Assembly (NCBI GenBank): GCA_016285355.1
Contig: JAEEQP010000020.1
Span: forward strand, 1 to 64,000
Reading direction: 5' to 3'
Length of the DNA stretch: 64,000 bases
DNA from: Bacteroidales bacterium
GTDB lineage: Bacteria > Bacteroidota > Bacteroidia > Bacteroidales > F082
Shown: one piece after another, positions 41,532 to 49,927 of the stretch
How positions within the stretch are numbered: position 1 is the first letter of the stretch
Layout of the letters: each line of letters starts with the position of its first letter
The notes under the pieces: model-generated
Told to the model about the DNA's origin: nothing
Databases searched by the model: none
Seen by the model: the letters and a program-made list of their open reading frames with translations, nothing else
Translations under genes and position numbers: made by a program

Positions 41532-41540
41532 GCCCCGCAG
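41519..41540. terminator. Shared hairpin CTGCGG/CCGCAG between convergent genes
   Basis: Arms CTGCGG (41519..41524) and CCGCAG (41535..41540) around a 10-base loop containing the stop codon of the phosphopantetheinyl transferase gene. Followed by an A-rich stretch on the plus strand (41550s), which would read as U-rich for the minus-strand gene. Confidence 0.6.
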
Positions 41541-41565
41541 CACAAATGAAAAAAACAATTACTCT

Positions 41566-42501
41566 TTATGCTATAATTCTTGTTCCACAAGTCGGGTCAC
41601 CCAACTTAGTGGCTTCGGTGATAATAGCCTCGTGACCAGTGGCTTCCACGAACAAGATAGCGGCACGGATTTTGGGTGCCATGCTACCCTCGGTGAAATG
41701 ACCGGCCTCCAAATACTGCTTGGCCTCAGCCACAGTGATAGTATCCAACGCCTTTTCGTTTTCCTTGCGGAAATTGATATAGACCTTCGGCACATCGGTG
41801 AGAATGTAGAACTCATCCGCACCAATCTTGATAGCAGTCATAGCAGAAGCCAGGTCCTTGTCGATAACAGCCTCAACGCCCACATGCACACCATCCTTCT
41901 TGATGACAGGGATACCACCGCCACCAACCGTGATGACGATATTGCCCTCTTCTGCCAAACGCTTCACTAAACGGACATTCTGAACATCCATAGGTTTAGG
42001 CGATGCAACCACTTTGCGCCAACCCTTGCCTTTGGGGTCTTCCTTGTAAATGGCACCTGTTTGAGCAGCCAACGCCTCGGCTTGCTCCTTGGTGTAGTAA
42101 GGTCCTACCGGCTTGGTGGGGTTCTTGAACATCGGGTCGTCCTTGTCGACGAGTACCTGCGTCACGAAAGTAACCACATTGCGGTCGATGTTTTCCTTCA
42201 CCATCACCTTCTCAAGACCCATCTCAATCATGTATCCGATTTGGCCCTGGGTCTCGGCACCACAGACATCCATCGGCATGGCAGGAATGCCGTCTCTTTC
42301 ACCTGCAGCATTCTGGAGCAACACATTGCCCACCTGTGGGCCGTTGCCGTGACCAATCACCAAGTTATAACCCTGTTTCAAGAAAGGCAGCAGCGACTGG
42401 CAAGTGTCGGCCACATTCTGCATCTGTTCCTGGCATGTACCTTTCTGTCCGCTTCTCAAAAGGGCGTTGCCTCCGAAAGCGATTACAGCTAATTTCTTCA
42501 T
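41566..42501 (-). CDS. arcC: Carbamate kinase
   Basis: 311 residues. ADP + carbamoyl phosphate to ATP, carbamate. Amino acid kinase fold: AVIAFGGNALLRSGQKG at the start, VIGHGNGPQVGNVLLQN, MDVCGAETQGQIGYMI, NIVITVGGGGIPVI, and ILTDVPKVYINF. The length is normal. No arginine deiminase or ornithine carbamoyltransferase is adjacent, so it may function in purine or citrulline degradation or stand alone. It ends convergently with the phosphopantetheinyl transferase gene. Upstream are only AT-rich repeats and the lipocalin-like gene. Confidence 0.92.
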   Translation of the reverse strand: MKKLAVIAFGGNALLRSGQKGTCQEQMQNVADTCQSLLPFLKQGYNLVIGHGNGPQVGNVLLQNAAGERDGIPAMPMDVCGAETQGQIGYMIEMGLEKVMVKENIDRNVVTFVTQVLVDKDDPMFKNPTKPVGPYYTKEQAEALAAQTGAIYKEDPKGKGWRKVVASPKPMDVQNVRLVKRLAEEGNIVITVGGGGIPVIKKDGVHVGVEAVIDKDLASAMTAIKIGADEFYILTDVPKVYINFRKENEKALDTITVAEAKQYLEAGHFTEGSMAPKIRAAILFVEATGHEAIITEATKLGDPTCGTRIIA

Positions 42502-42566
42502 TATTCGTAATTTAAGATTTAATATTTAATATTCAATATTTAAAATTCAAGATTTTGATTGAACGA

Positions 42567-42914
42567 TTACCTTCTTTGGTAAGTCACTGAATAGCCGTCC
42601 TGACCAATCACCAATTGGTTCTCGTCAAGGGAGATGATGGTGTTGGTGTCGGCGAAACTGCTTTGGACGGTTCCGTTGGTCACGCCGTTGAGAATCAGCT
42701 TGTCACCTACTTTTTCCCATGTCTTATACTCTCTGAAGCCAGTATTGATGGACACCACTTCGCCATTTTCAAGCAGAGTGAAGCCCACATCACCGAGGAG
42801 ACTGCCCTCAACAGCCGGTTCAACCCAGGTTCCAACGATGGAAGGACGGGAGCATGAAGCGAAAACAAGCCCCATCAACCCGCATAAAGCAATAATAATC
42901 AAACGTTTATTCAT
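42567..42914 (-). CDS. Small lipocalin-like lipoprotein
   Basis: 115 residues from ATG 42914; signal MNKRLIIIALCGLMGLVFASC with a lipobox Cys. The mature part begins SIVGTWVEPAVEGSL and has repeating strands with ENGEVVSI, WEKVGDKLIL and ENQLVIGQDGYSVTYQRR, as in lipocalin-like DUF proteins of Bacteroidota. Function unknown. A TATCTTTG box occurs at 42942..42949 on this strand, 28 bases before the start. The gene is about 65 bases upstream of carbamate kinase. Confidence 0.65.
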   Translation of the reverse strand: MNKRLIIIALCGLMGLVFASCSRPSIVGTWVEPAVEGSLLGDVGFTLLENGEVVSINTGFREYKTWEKVGDKLILNGVTNGTVQSSFADTNTIISLDENQLVIGQDGYSVTYQRR

Positions 42915-42978
42915 TTTCAATTCCTTATTGATTTGGAGCGGCAAAGATAAAACTTTTTAGTTCACAAAAGCAAGATTT

Positions 42979-45753
42979 TCAATTCTTTTTGGCTTTTTTC
43001 ACCCTATGCACCCATCGTTCAATCTCACCAAGCCACAAAATCAGCGAAGTACCAATGATAATGCGCACCCAGTCACTCAACGGCAAAGGCACCACACTGA
43101 ACATCTCGCCGCCAAAGGTGATGATGAGCACTTGGCCAAGAGCTATTATTAATATGGTGACACCAAAACCACGCCTAATGTCCTTGTCAAACAAGCCTTT
43201 AAACGCAGAATCCATGGTGTGATAGGCTTTCGCGTTGAAGATATTCCAGAACTGCATGAACACGAAGATGGTGAAGAGCAACGACAGCTCCTTCGGTGTG
43301 AAATTGCCACCCACATGATGGAAATTGAAGTAGCTGGAGAAATAATCGAGGAGCTTGAACTCTGCCATTGAATCGACGCCATAGTGCATGAAGTATTGGA
43401 TGAAGCCAAACAAAACCGCAACGAACAGCAAACCCACTCCGAAAATGCGTCGGGCCATGTCCTTCGTAATAATGAAAGCATCACGAGCGCGGGGTTTGTC
43501 TTTCAAAACACTTTGGTCAGGGGGCAAGGAAGCCAAAGCCATCGCGGCAAAGGTATCCATGATGAGGTTGATCCACAGCATCTGCGTAACCGTCAGTGGT
43601 GATGATGTACCCATCACAGCACCCAACAACACAATCATACACGCAGCCACATTGATGGTCATTTGGAACAGAATAAAACGCTGAATGTTAAGGTACAGTG
43701 AACGACCCCACATCACTGCACGGGCAATGCTCTTAAACGAGTTGTCCAAAATGGTGATGTCGCTGGCTTCCTTGGCCACCGAGGTGCCATCGCCCATTGA
43801 AAGACCGATTTGCGCCTTGTTCAAGGCGGGTGCATCGTTGGTACCGTCACCTGTCACGGCCACCACTTCTCCCCTTTCCTGCAACAGCCGCACCAAACGC
43901 TCCTTATCAGCAGGGCGTGCCCGAGACATAATCTTCAAATCATCGACACGCTCCCGAAGTTCATCGTCGGTCATCAGATTGAATTGCTTACCTGTAATCA
44001 TCTGACGTTCAGGGTCGTCATCCTCCGTCCACAGACCCACTTGACGACCGATTTCCATTGCAGTGCCAGGTGTGTCGCCAGTCACAATCTTAATGCCGAT
44101 GCCCGCATCCAAGCAATTGTGAATGGAATCGGACACATCGTCGCGAATCGGGTCAATGATGCCCACGATGCCAAGGAAACACAAGTCTTCGGGCTGCAGT
44201 TTTCTATTCTCAATAAAAACATCCTCCACTTCCGCGTCAGTGATGACCTTGTAGGCAAAGCCCAAGGTGCGCATAGCCCGACTTTGATACTCCATAAGCA
44301 TCTGATTTACCTCATCTCGCACCGTCTCAATACTGTGGCGGCCATCCGGCAACAGCACTTCCGTACTACGCTTTAACATGTATTCGGGAGCACCTTTCAC
44401 ATATAATATATTACGGTCCGGCTCATCGGTCTCAATCACCGTGGCCATATACTTGTATCGGGTCGTAAATGGCAACTGTTTGATAATCTTTGCTTTGTCG
44501 CGAATACGGACAAAGTCCACATTGTTGTCGAAAAGCCAAAGCAACAACGCGCCTTCAGTCGGATTGCCGACGACCTTCACCTTTTTCTTGTCGCTGTAAT
44601 CCAAAAACGCAGTCGAGTTAATGGCAACGCCCTCCGCCATCAGATGACCCGCTAAAGAATCATCAATTTTTCCGTCTTTCAAGCCAAAGATAAGGCTGTC
44701 GCCCAAACTCATGCGGTTTTTGGTCAACGTACCCGTCTTGTCCGTGCAAATCACCGTAGCGGCACCCATGGTCTCGCAGGCGTGCATCTTACGAACCAAG
44801 TTGTTGGTTTCCAACATCCTTTTCATGCTTAAAGCCAAGCTTAACGTCACGCTCATGGGCAAACCTTCGGGTACAGCCACCACAATCAGCGTCACGGCAA
44901 TCATCAATGTATTAAGGACATAACGGACAAAACCCATCCAATCGAAAGGCACATCGTCACGCCACACAAAATACATCACCATGCGCAACACAACTATCAG
45001 ACCCGCAATAACATAACTCGCAATGGTAATGCCTTCGCCCAACTTGTCAAGTTGCTCATTCAAAGGCGTTTTCACATGATTGTCGATTTGTGCGCCACGA
45101 TACACACTGCCCCATTCGGTAGCATCGCCCACCTTTTCCACGACAAATACCCCATGACCATCCATCACGGAACTGCCACGACAGACATAATTCGAAGGAT
45201 AAGTGGCGTCAGGATTGAAATCCTCTTCATCCGTTGTCTTGCTCGCCGATGGCTCACCTGTCAAATCTGCCTCGTTCACCCGCAACGAAACCGCTTCAAA
45301 CAAAGTGCCGTCAGCGGGAATCTCGTCGCCAGTCTCTATTACAACGCTATCGCCCACCACGACATCCTTCCGTTCAATGCGCTGAATAAAGCCGTCGCGA
45401 TACACCGTCACCAAAGATTCGTCTTCAGTTTGGTTCAATATCTCAAACTTTTTGTTCGCATTCTGCTCAAAAATAAAGCCTACAAGGGTGGCCAGCATCA
45501 CTGCCACAAAAATGCCCAAAGGTTCCAACAGCACCTCTATCCCTTCTCCCCCTGTAAACAACTGATACAAGGAGACTGCCACTGACAACAGCAAAGCAAT
45601 CAACAAAATACGTATAATGGGATCCTCGAATTTCTCCAAGAACTGTTTCCATACCGATTCTTTTTCGGGTGGGGTCAACACATTGTTCCCATATTTTTGT
45701 CGGCTTTCTTCGACCTCGCTTGCGGTCAAACCATTCTTATAATCTCTTGCCAT
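42979..45753 (-). CDS. Calcium-translocating P-type ATPase (PMCA-like)
   Basis: 924 residues, inner membrane. Pumps Ca2+ out using ATP. Motifs: N-terminal cation-ATPase domain; TGD/TGE-type actuator (NEADLTGEPSASK); M4 VPEGLPMS; phosphorylation site CTDKTGTLTKN; ATP-binding KGAPEYML; hinge TGDGTNDAPALNKA; and a C-terminal membrane domain (WINLIMDTFAAMALAS). The motif set is typical for PMCA-type pumps of gut Bacteroidota. A TATTTTTG box at 45806..45813 serves this strand, back-to-back with one for the plus-strand gene. Confidence 0.93.
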   Translation of the reverse strand: MARDYKNGLTASEVEESRQKYGNNVLTPPEKESVWKQFLEKFEDPIIRILLIALLLSVAVSLYQLFTGGEGIEVLLEPLGIFVAVMLATLVGFIFEQNANKKFEILNQTEDESLVTVYRDGFIQRIERKDVVVGDSVVIETGDEIPADGTLFEAVSLRVNEADLTGEPSASKTTDEEDFNPDATYPSNYVCRGSSVMDGHGVFVVEKVGDATEWGSVYRGAQIDNHVKTPLNEQLDKLGEGITIASYVIAGLIVVLRMVMYFVWRDDVPFDWMGFVRYVLNTLMIAVTLIVVAVPEGLPMSVTLSLALSMKRMLETNNLVRKMHACETMGAATVICTDKTGTLTKNRMSLGDSLIFGLKDGKIDDSLAGHLMAEGVAINSTAFLDYSDKKKVKVVGNPTEGALLLWLFDNNVDFVRIRDKAKIIKQLPFTTRYKYMATVIETDEPDRNILYVKGAPEYMLKRSTEVLLPDGRHSIETVRDEVNQMLMEYQSRAMRTLGFAYKVITDAEVEDVFIENRKLQPEDLCFLGIVGIIDPIRDDVSDSIHNCLDAGIGIKIVTGDTPGTAMEIGRQVGLWTEDDDPERQMITGKQFNLMTDDELRERVDDLKIMSRARPADKERLVRLLQERGEVVAVTGDGTNDAPALNKAQIGLSMGDGTSVAKEASDITILDNSFKSIARAVMWGRSLYLNIQRFILFQMTINVAACMIVLLGAVMGTSSPLTVTQMLWINLIMDTFAAMALASLPPDQSVLKDKPRARDAFIITKDMARRIFGVGLLFVAVLFGFIQYFMHYGVDSMAEFKLLDYFSSYFNFHHVGGNFTPKELSLLFTIFVFMQFWNIFNAKAYHTMDSAFKGLFDKDIRRGFGVTILIIALGQVLIITFGGEMFSVVPLPLSDWVRIIIGTSLILWLGEIERWVHRVKKAKKN

Positions 45754-45780
45754 GTCATTTAGTCGTTTTCAGATTTTTTA

Positions 45781-45813
45781 TACTTTTGCGAAATAAAAAA
45801 CGGCGCAAAAATA
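45781..45813. promoter_or_regulatory. Divergent -7 boxes between the Ca-ATPase and the TerB-like gene
   Basis: TACTTTTG on the plus strand (45781..45788) for the gene starting at 45878; TATTTTTG read on the minus strand (45806..45813) for the Ca-ATPase. Confidence 0.5.
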
Positions 45814-45877
45814 CAATCTCTGAAAAAACTGCAAGGAGGTTGCAAGGTTGCAACCCAAATCTAAAATTGGTAAGTGC

Positions 45878-47254
45878 ATGAAATTCAAGGAACAACATAA
45901 GACAGCATTGGCCAAAGTCCTTTCCGACCTCGTGCAATCCGACGGCATGGTCAACCAAGGCGAGATTGACTTCCTGCAACGGGTCTACACCGAATTTAAT
46001 ATCACTCAGGCAAGCCGTAAAAAAGCTAGCCAGCTCAGTCTCTCAGACGCTGTGAACACGTTGAAAACCCTTGGAAACACGGAGAAAATCGCGATTCTCA
46101 GATTGCTGCAACGGCTTTCCATGTCGGACGATTCCTTGGATCCCAACGAGTCGATGCTCATTACCGCGTTTGTACTTTCAATAGGAATAGAGCTACCTGA
46201 AACAAAAGACATTAAAGCCCATTTCGTTTCCATTCCCAACCTCAATTTCGACACCCGAAACGCCGTGCTTTATGTTGAAGCCGAATATGATAAAGCCATC
46301 AACGACAGCATTTTATGTGAGTATGAAGCCATCTGCAGCCTTTTGGAAGCTTCGCAACGCGAATTTTTTTATCTGCCTAAGGTGGTTTCCGAGCTGCAAA
46401 GCAAAAAAAACACTTTTTCGAACGCCCTCAACTATTTGGACCCGACCCTAAAGGAATCACAACGCGAGTTCATTAGCGACAACCTGCATCGGCTGAGCAG
46501 TGCCTTTCTGTCCAAGGAAATCTTCTTGAATTATTTGAATGCCAGTGGATTAAACATCATAAAGCCCTCGCTTTTCTTCAAAATCGGGAAAGTAAAGCCA
46601 GGCAGCCAGCAAGACTTCCTTATCCTTGAAATCAACGGTGATCCATTGGCGACCTTGCAGCGCATTGACGAGCTCACCGCCAATATTACCAACCTCAAAT
46701 CGGATGAATTGGGCCCAAAAGACGAACGTTTTCTGCAAAAAGTGATGCAACTGCCTGATGAAATACAGAAAGACGAGCTGAACTATACGGGATTTCACAA
46801 GATTCTCATTGACATCATGCTGAAACACAGCGTCTCTCATGAATACAGCCGATTGTATATCACCAAACATGGTGACATCTTCCTCACCGACCGAAACAAT
46901 ACGGAAGTGAAGATGCACACCTTGTGCAAAGCCTTGTACATCCTTTTCCTGTTCCACGAAGAAGGCATTCCTTTGAACTACCTAAGCGACTACAAAACTG
47001 AACTTTATAAAATATACCGCCAAATCTCAACCTACGGCGACGAGACTTTGCTTCAAAAAGCTATCGACAACCTGACCGACTTTGTGGGCAACACCATGAA
47101 CGCCACACTCTCGCGCATCAAAAAAGCCTTCGTGGACATTTTGGGCGACGATGTCCCTCCCTACCTGATACAAGGCGAAAAAGGTGGACGGAAAACCATC
47201 CACCTTGACCGTTCCCTCGTCGTCTTTGAAGACCGCAACGCTTTTAATCTCTAA
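45878..47254 (+). CDS. TerB-like protein of unknown function
   Basis: 458 residues from ATG 45878 (a TTG start ten codons earlier is possible). Residues 1-110 look like a tellurite-resistance TerB-like helical domain: KFKEQHKTALAKVLSDLVQSDG with the acidic MVNQGEIDFLQRVY and DPNESMLITAFVLSIG. The remaining 340 residues do not match a family I know; a helical middle (SQREFFYLPKVVSELQS) and a C-terminal part ending in IHLDRSLVVFEDRN. TerB domains bind metals/other Ter proteins and are often in stress or phage-response clusters, but no Ter partner is visible here. Role unknown. Confidence 0.6.
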   Translation: MKFKEQHKTALAKVLSDLVQSDGMVNQGEIDFLQRVYTEFNITQASRKKASQLSLSDAVNTLKTLGNTEKIAILRLLQRLSMSDDSLDPNESMLITAFVLSIGIELPETKDIKAHFVSIPNLNFDTRNAVLYVEAEYDKAINDSILCEYEAICSLLEASQREFFYLPKVVSELQSKKNTFSNALNYLDPTLKESQREFISDNLHRLSSAFLSKEIFLNYLNASGLNIIKPSLFFKIGKVKPGSQQDFLILEINGDPLATLQRIDELTANITNLKSDELGPKDERFLQKVMQLPDEIQKDELNYTGFHKILIDIMLKHSVSHEYSRLYITKHGDIFLTDRNNTEVKMHTLCKALYILFLFHEEGIPLNYLSDYKTELYKIYRQISTYGDETLLQKAIDNLTDFVGNTMNATLSRIKKAFVDILGDDVPPYLIQGEKGGRKTIHLDRSLVVFEDRNAFNL

Positions 47255-47317
47255 CCGAACATACCCGATTGAATCAGAAACTCATCTTCGGATTCTTCGG
47301 ATTCTTTCGGTTAGAGA
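47248..47317. terminator. Inverted repeat in convergent intergenic gap
   Basis: TCTCTAACCGAA (47248..47259) pairs with TTCGGTTAGAGA (47306..47317), a 12-bp perfect stem with a 46-base loop containing repeats of CTTCGGATT. It lies between the TerB-like gene and peptidase E, which converge, and may terminate one or both. Confidence 0.6.
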
Positions 47318-47346
47318 ATAGCAATTACACCAATGCTGCAATAGGT

Positions 47347-48120
47347 TCAAGCGTCTTGTCCTTCCAACAGGAACGTGACATCAGAATTCGGGTCAATCTC
47401 GACCGATTCCTTACCATAACGCATGACAATCATCTTCTTGCCGCCCTTCAGCAACATCTTGTTGTCCGTCACCCACAAAGCCGAAGCCTCGCGCAGTCCG
47501 ACCACCGTCATGTTCTGATTCACCGCCAGATATTCATTGATGCGGTCCTGACGCGTCTCGCCGCCGTGCTTGATCATCTTGTCGATTTCAGGATGCGGGT
47601 CGAGATAGTGCGGATTGATTTGGAAAGGCACCAGATTGAGGCACTTGAACGAAGCTGGTTGTACAATCGGCATGTCGTTGGTGGTGCAAAGTGTCGGGCA
47701 AGCCACGTTCGAGCCCGCACTCCAGCCCATGTAAGGCACACCAGCCAAAGCACGTTCGCGGATGGCATCCATCAAACCATAACGGTGCATCTCGGCCACT
47801 AAATGGAAGGTGTTGCCGCCGCCCACCACGATGCAGTCGGCTTCTTTGACGGCTTTCACTTTGTCGTCGAAATGATGCACGGAGGTGAAATTGTCGAGAC
47901 CGAATTTCTCGCTGAAGACGGTCTTCACTCTCGTTTCGTAGGCATCATAACTCTCAGGATACACCTTGCCGCCGATGTTGACGCCCGCGAAAGGCACAAA
48001 GATGATGCGGCTCTCCTTATTAATATGGTTCTGCATGCAGAAAAGCTCGATTTGGGCCGATGCCCAAGCCAAATAATTCTCTCCAAAGTTGGTAGAATTG
48101 CTGATCAGTAATAATCTCAT
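47347..48120 (-). CDS. pepE: Dipeptidase E (S51 family)
   Basis: 257 residues from ATG 48120; extra upstream codons in the frame are not needed. Hydrolyses Asp-Xaa dipeptides in the cytoplasm. Nucleophile Ser in GWSAGSN; the class-I amidotransferase-like fold has CIVVGGGNTFHL, LNLVPFQINPHYLD and GLREASALW. Length agrees with the 230-260 of the family. No signal peptide. A TATCTTTG box (48149..48156 on this strand) is 29 bases upstream. Confidence 0.9.
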   Translation of the reverse strand: MRLLLISNSTNFGENYLAWASAQIELFCMQNHINKESRIIFVPFAGVNIGGKVYPESYDAYETRVKTVFSEKFGLDNFTSVHHFDDKVKAVKEADCIVVGGGNTFHLVAEMHRYGLMDAIRERALAGVPYMGWSAGSNVACPTLCTTNDMPIVQPASFKCLNLVPFQINPHYLDPHPEIDKMIKHGGETRQDRINEYLAVNQNMTVVGLREASALWVTDNKMLLKGGKKMIVMRYGKESVEIDPNSDVTFLLEGQDA

Positions 48121-48272
48121 GATGATAAATGTTTGTACGTTGATGAGGCAAAGATAGGAAAAAAACGAATGCGGTCTCAAAAAAGGCAAGAAAACACCTT
48201 TATTGAAACAAAAATATTTATTTGTTTATCAACTACTTGCGGAAAACGACAAAATTTTTCTCGATTTTTTGC

Positions 48273-48301
48273 TTGCGAAACAGAAAAAAGCTGTACTTTT
48301 G
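48273..48301 (+). promoter_or_regulatory. tRNA promoter
   Basis: TTG (48273..48275), 18-base spacer, TACTTTTG (48294..48301); transcription would begin about 10 bases before the tRNA-Arg at 48318. Confidence 0.65.
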
Positions 48302-48317
48302 CGCTGTCAAAACGACT

Positions 48318-48394
48318 GGACTAGTAGCTCAATTGGATAGAGTCCCTGACTACGGATCAGGCGGTTGTGGGTTCGACTCCCGCCTAGTTCACCA
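48318..48394 (+). tRNA. tRNA-Arg (anticodon ACG)
   Basis: Cloverleaf of 77 bases with the 3' CCA encoded. Acceptor GGACTAG pairs with CTAGTTC (one G-U); anticodon stem CCTGA/TCAGG with loop CTACGGA, anticodon ACG at 48352..48354; T-arm GGGTTCGACTCCC. Decodes CGN Arg codons after A-to-I editing. Confidence 0.95.
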
Positions 48395-48422
48395 AGGTTC
48401 GTGAAGACGAACCTATTTTTTT

Positions 48423-48494
48423 GGCCCATTCGACTAGCGGTTAGGTCGTAAGTTTCTCACACTTAAAACAGCGGTTCGATTCCGCTATGGGCTA
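48423..48494 (+). tRNA. tRNA-Glu (anticodon CTC)
   Basis: 72 bases: acceptor GGCCCAT with ATGGGCT; anticodon stem TAAGT/ACTTA with loop TTCTCAC, anticodon CTC at 48456..48458; T-arm AGCGG/CCGCT. No CCA encoded (followed by CGA). The body resembles Bacteroidota tRNA-Glu, but the usual anticodon is TTC. Confidence 0.9.
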
Positions 48495-48502
48495 CGAAAT
48501 AA

Positions 48503-48540
48503 AGCCGTAACTTGCTGAAAAACAGGTTACGGCTTTTGCT
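48503..48540 (+). terminator. Terminator after the tRNAs
   Basis: Stem AGCCGTAAC (48503..48511) / GTTACGGCT (48526..48534), 9 bp perfect, 14-base loop, then TTTTGCTTTT. Confidence 0.75.
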
Positions 48541-48561
48541 TTTGCACAACATTTGCACAAC
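48541..48561. repeat. Two TTTGCACAAC repeats next to the tRNA terminator
   Basis: TTTGCACAAC at 48541..48550 and 48552..48561, 11 bases apart. Located after the tRNA-Glu terminator. It resembles attachment-site scars near tRNA ends, but no integrase is present in the window. Confidence 0.5.
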
Positions 48562-48623
48562 CAACTATATCGGGTCAGCAGATTTTTTCGATTGGTGAAG
48601 CTATGTTTACAAGAATAAAGCGT

Positions 48624-48631
48624 TACCTTTG
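48624..48631 (+). promoter_or_regulatory. -7 box for L-serine dehydratase
   Basis: TACCTTTG, 17 bases upstream of ATG 48649; TTG at about 48596 fits the -33 element. Confidence 0.55.
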
Positions 48632-48648
48632 CAGCTAAAATCATCTTC

Positions 48649-49851
48649 ATGAAAACCATCAAGGACATTTATAAAATAGGTATAGGTCCTTCAAGCAGCC
48701 ACACTATGGGGCCTCAAAAAGCCGCCACTATCTTCAATGAGCGCTATCCCAATGCTGCCTCTTTTGAGGTGACACTTTATGGCAGTCTCGCCGCTACCGG
48801 CAAAGGCCACATGACCGACTGGGCCATCCTCAATACTTTGCAAGCCCCAACGGAGATTGTCTGGAAACCCGACATCATCCTGCCTTTCCATCCCAACGGA
48901 ATGCTTTTCAAGGCTTTCGACAAGGCCAAAGAACTGTTAGGCGAATGGACGGTCTACAGCATCGGAGGCGGTAATCTCGCTGAAGAAGGCAAGCAAAGCG
49001 AACAGCCCGACCTCTACCCTCTTTCAAAGATGACCGACATCCTGAACTGGTGCGAACAACGCGGACGTACCTATTGGGAGTATGTTTACGAATACGAAAA
49101 CCAACATGAAATTGAAACTTACATGCTGGAGGTGTGGCAAGTGATGAAAGCCGCCGTCGAGCGTGGATTGGAGGCCGAAGGCGTATTGCCCGGACCACTC
49201 AACTTGAGTCGCAAGGCCGCCATGTACCACATCAAGGCATCGGGCTACACCCACACCTTACGTAGTCGTGGCTTAGTGTATTCCTACGCTTTGGCCGTCT
49301 CGGAAGAAAACGCTTCGGGCGGACGTATCGTCACAGCCCCGACATGCGGTTCCTGCGGCGTGATGCCAGCCGTCTTGTATCATCTTTCCAAAAGTTATGA
49401 GTTTACCGACTTGCGTATCATCCGTGCGTTGGTGACGGCAGGCTTGGTGGGCGATATCGTGCGCACCAATGCTTCCATATCGGGTGCTGAAGTAGGTTGC
49501 CAAGGCGAGGTAGGTGTGGCCTGCGCTATGGCCGCCGCTGCCGCTAACCAACTGTTTGGAGGTAGTCCCGCACAGATTGAATACGCTGCCGAGATGGCCT
49601 TGGAGCATCACTTGGGCATGACTTGCGACCCTGTCTGCGGCCTCGTACAGATTCCTTGCATAGAGCGCAATGCCTACGCCGCTGCCAGAGCCTTGGACTC
49701 CAACATTTACTCTTCTTTCTCAGACGGTCGTCATCGCGTATCGTTTGACAAGGTGGTAGAAACCATGAAAGAAACCGGGAAAGACATACCATCGCTCTAT
49801 AAGGAAACCTCCCAAGGTGGCCTCGCACGCGATTATGCACAGATGGAATGA
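48649..49851 (+). CDS. sdaA: L-serine dehydratase (iron-sulfur type)
   Basis: 400 residues, single-chain form with alpha and beta parts fused. Converts L-serine to pyruvate and ammonia with a [4Fe-4S] cluster. Seen: N-terminal GIGPSSSHTMGPQKAA (beta) and C-terminal alpha part with Cys motifs TCGSCGVMPA, EVGCQGEVGVACAMA, CDPVCGLVQIPC. Typical of anaerobic Bacteroidota. The start of the C10 protease gene follows within 80 bases; it is unlikely to be co-regulated. Confidence 0.93.
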   Translation: MKTIKDIYKIGIGPSSSHTMGPQKAATIFNERYPNAASFEVTLYGSLAATGKGHMTDWAILNTLQAPTEIVWKPDIILPFHPNGMLFKAFDKAKELLGEWTVYSIGGGNLAEEGKQSEQPDLYPLSKMTDILNWCEQRGRTYWEYVYEYENQHEIETYMLEVWQVMKAAVERGLEAEGVLPGPLNLSRKAAMYHIKASGYTHTLRSRGLVYSYALAVSEENASGGRIVTAPTCGSCGVMPAVLYHLSKSYEFTDLRIIRALVTAGLVGDIVRTNASISGAEVGCQGEVGVACAMAAAAANQLFGGSPAQIEYAAEMALEHHLGMTCDPVCGLVQIPCIERNAYAAARALDSNIYSSFSDGRHRVSFDKVVETMKETGKDIPSLYKETSQGGLARDYAQME

Positions 49852-49927
49852 TTTGATTTACAAAACCACAACACTAAAAATACAGTCTTGCTTCAAACTA
49901 AAACAATCAACTATAAATAATCAAACT

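Noticed and set aside
47269..47802. 177-codon plus-strand frame opposite peptidase E
   Set aside because: Antisense to a clear catalytic gene with intact motifs; no start context or family.
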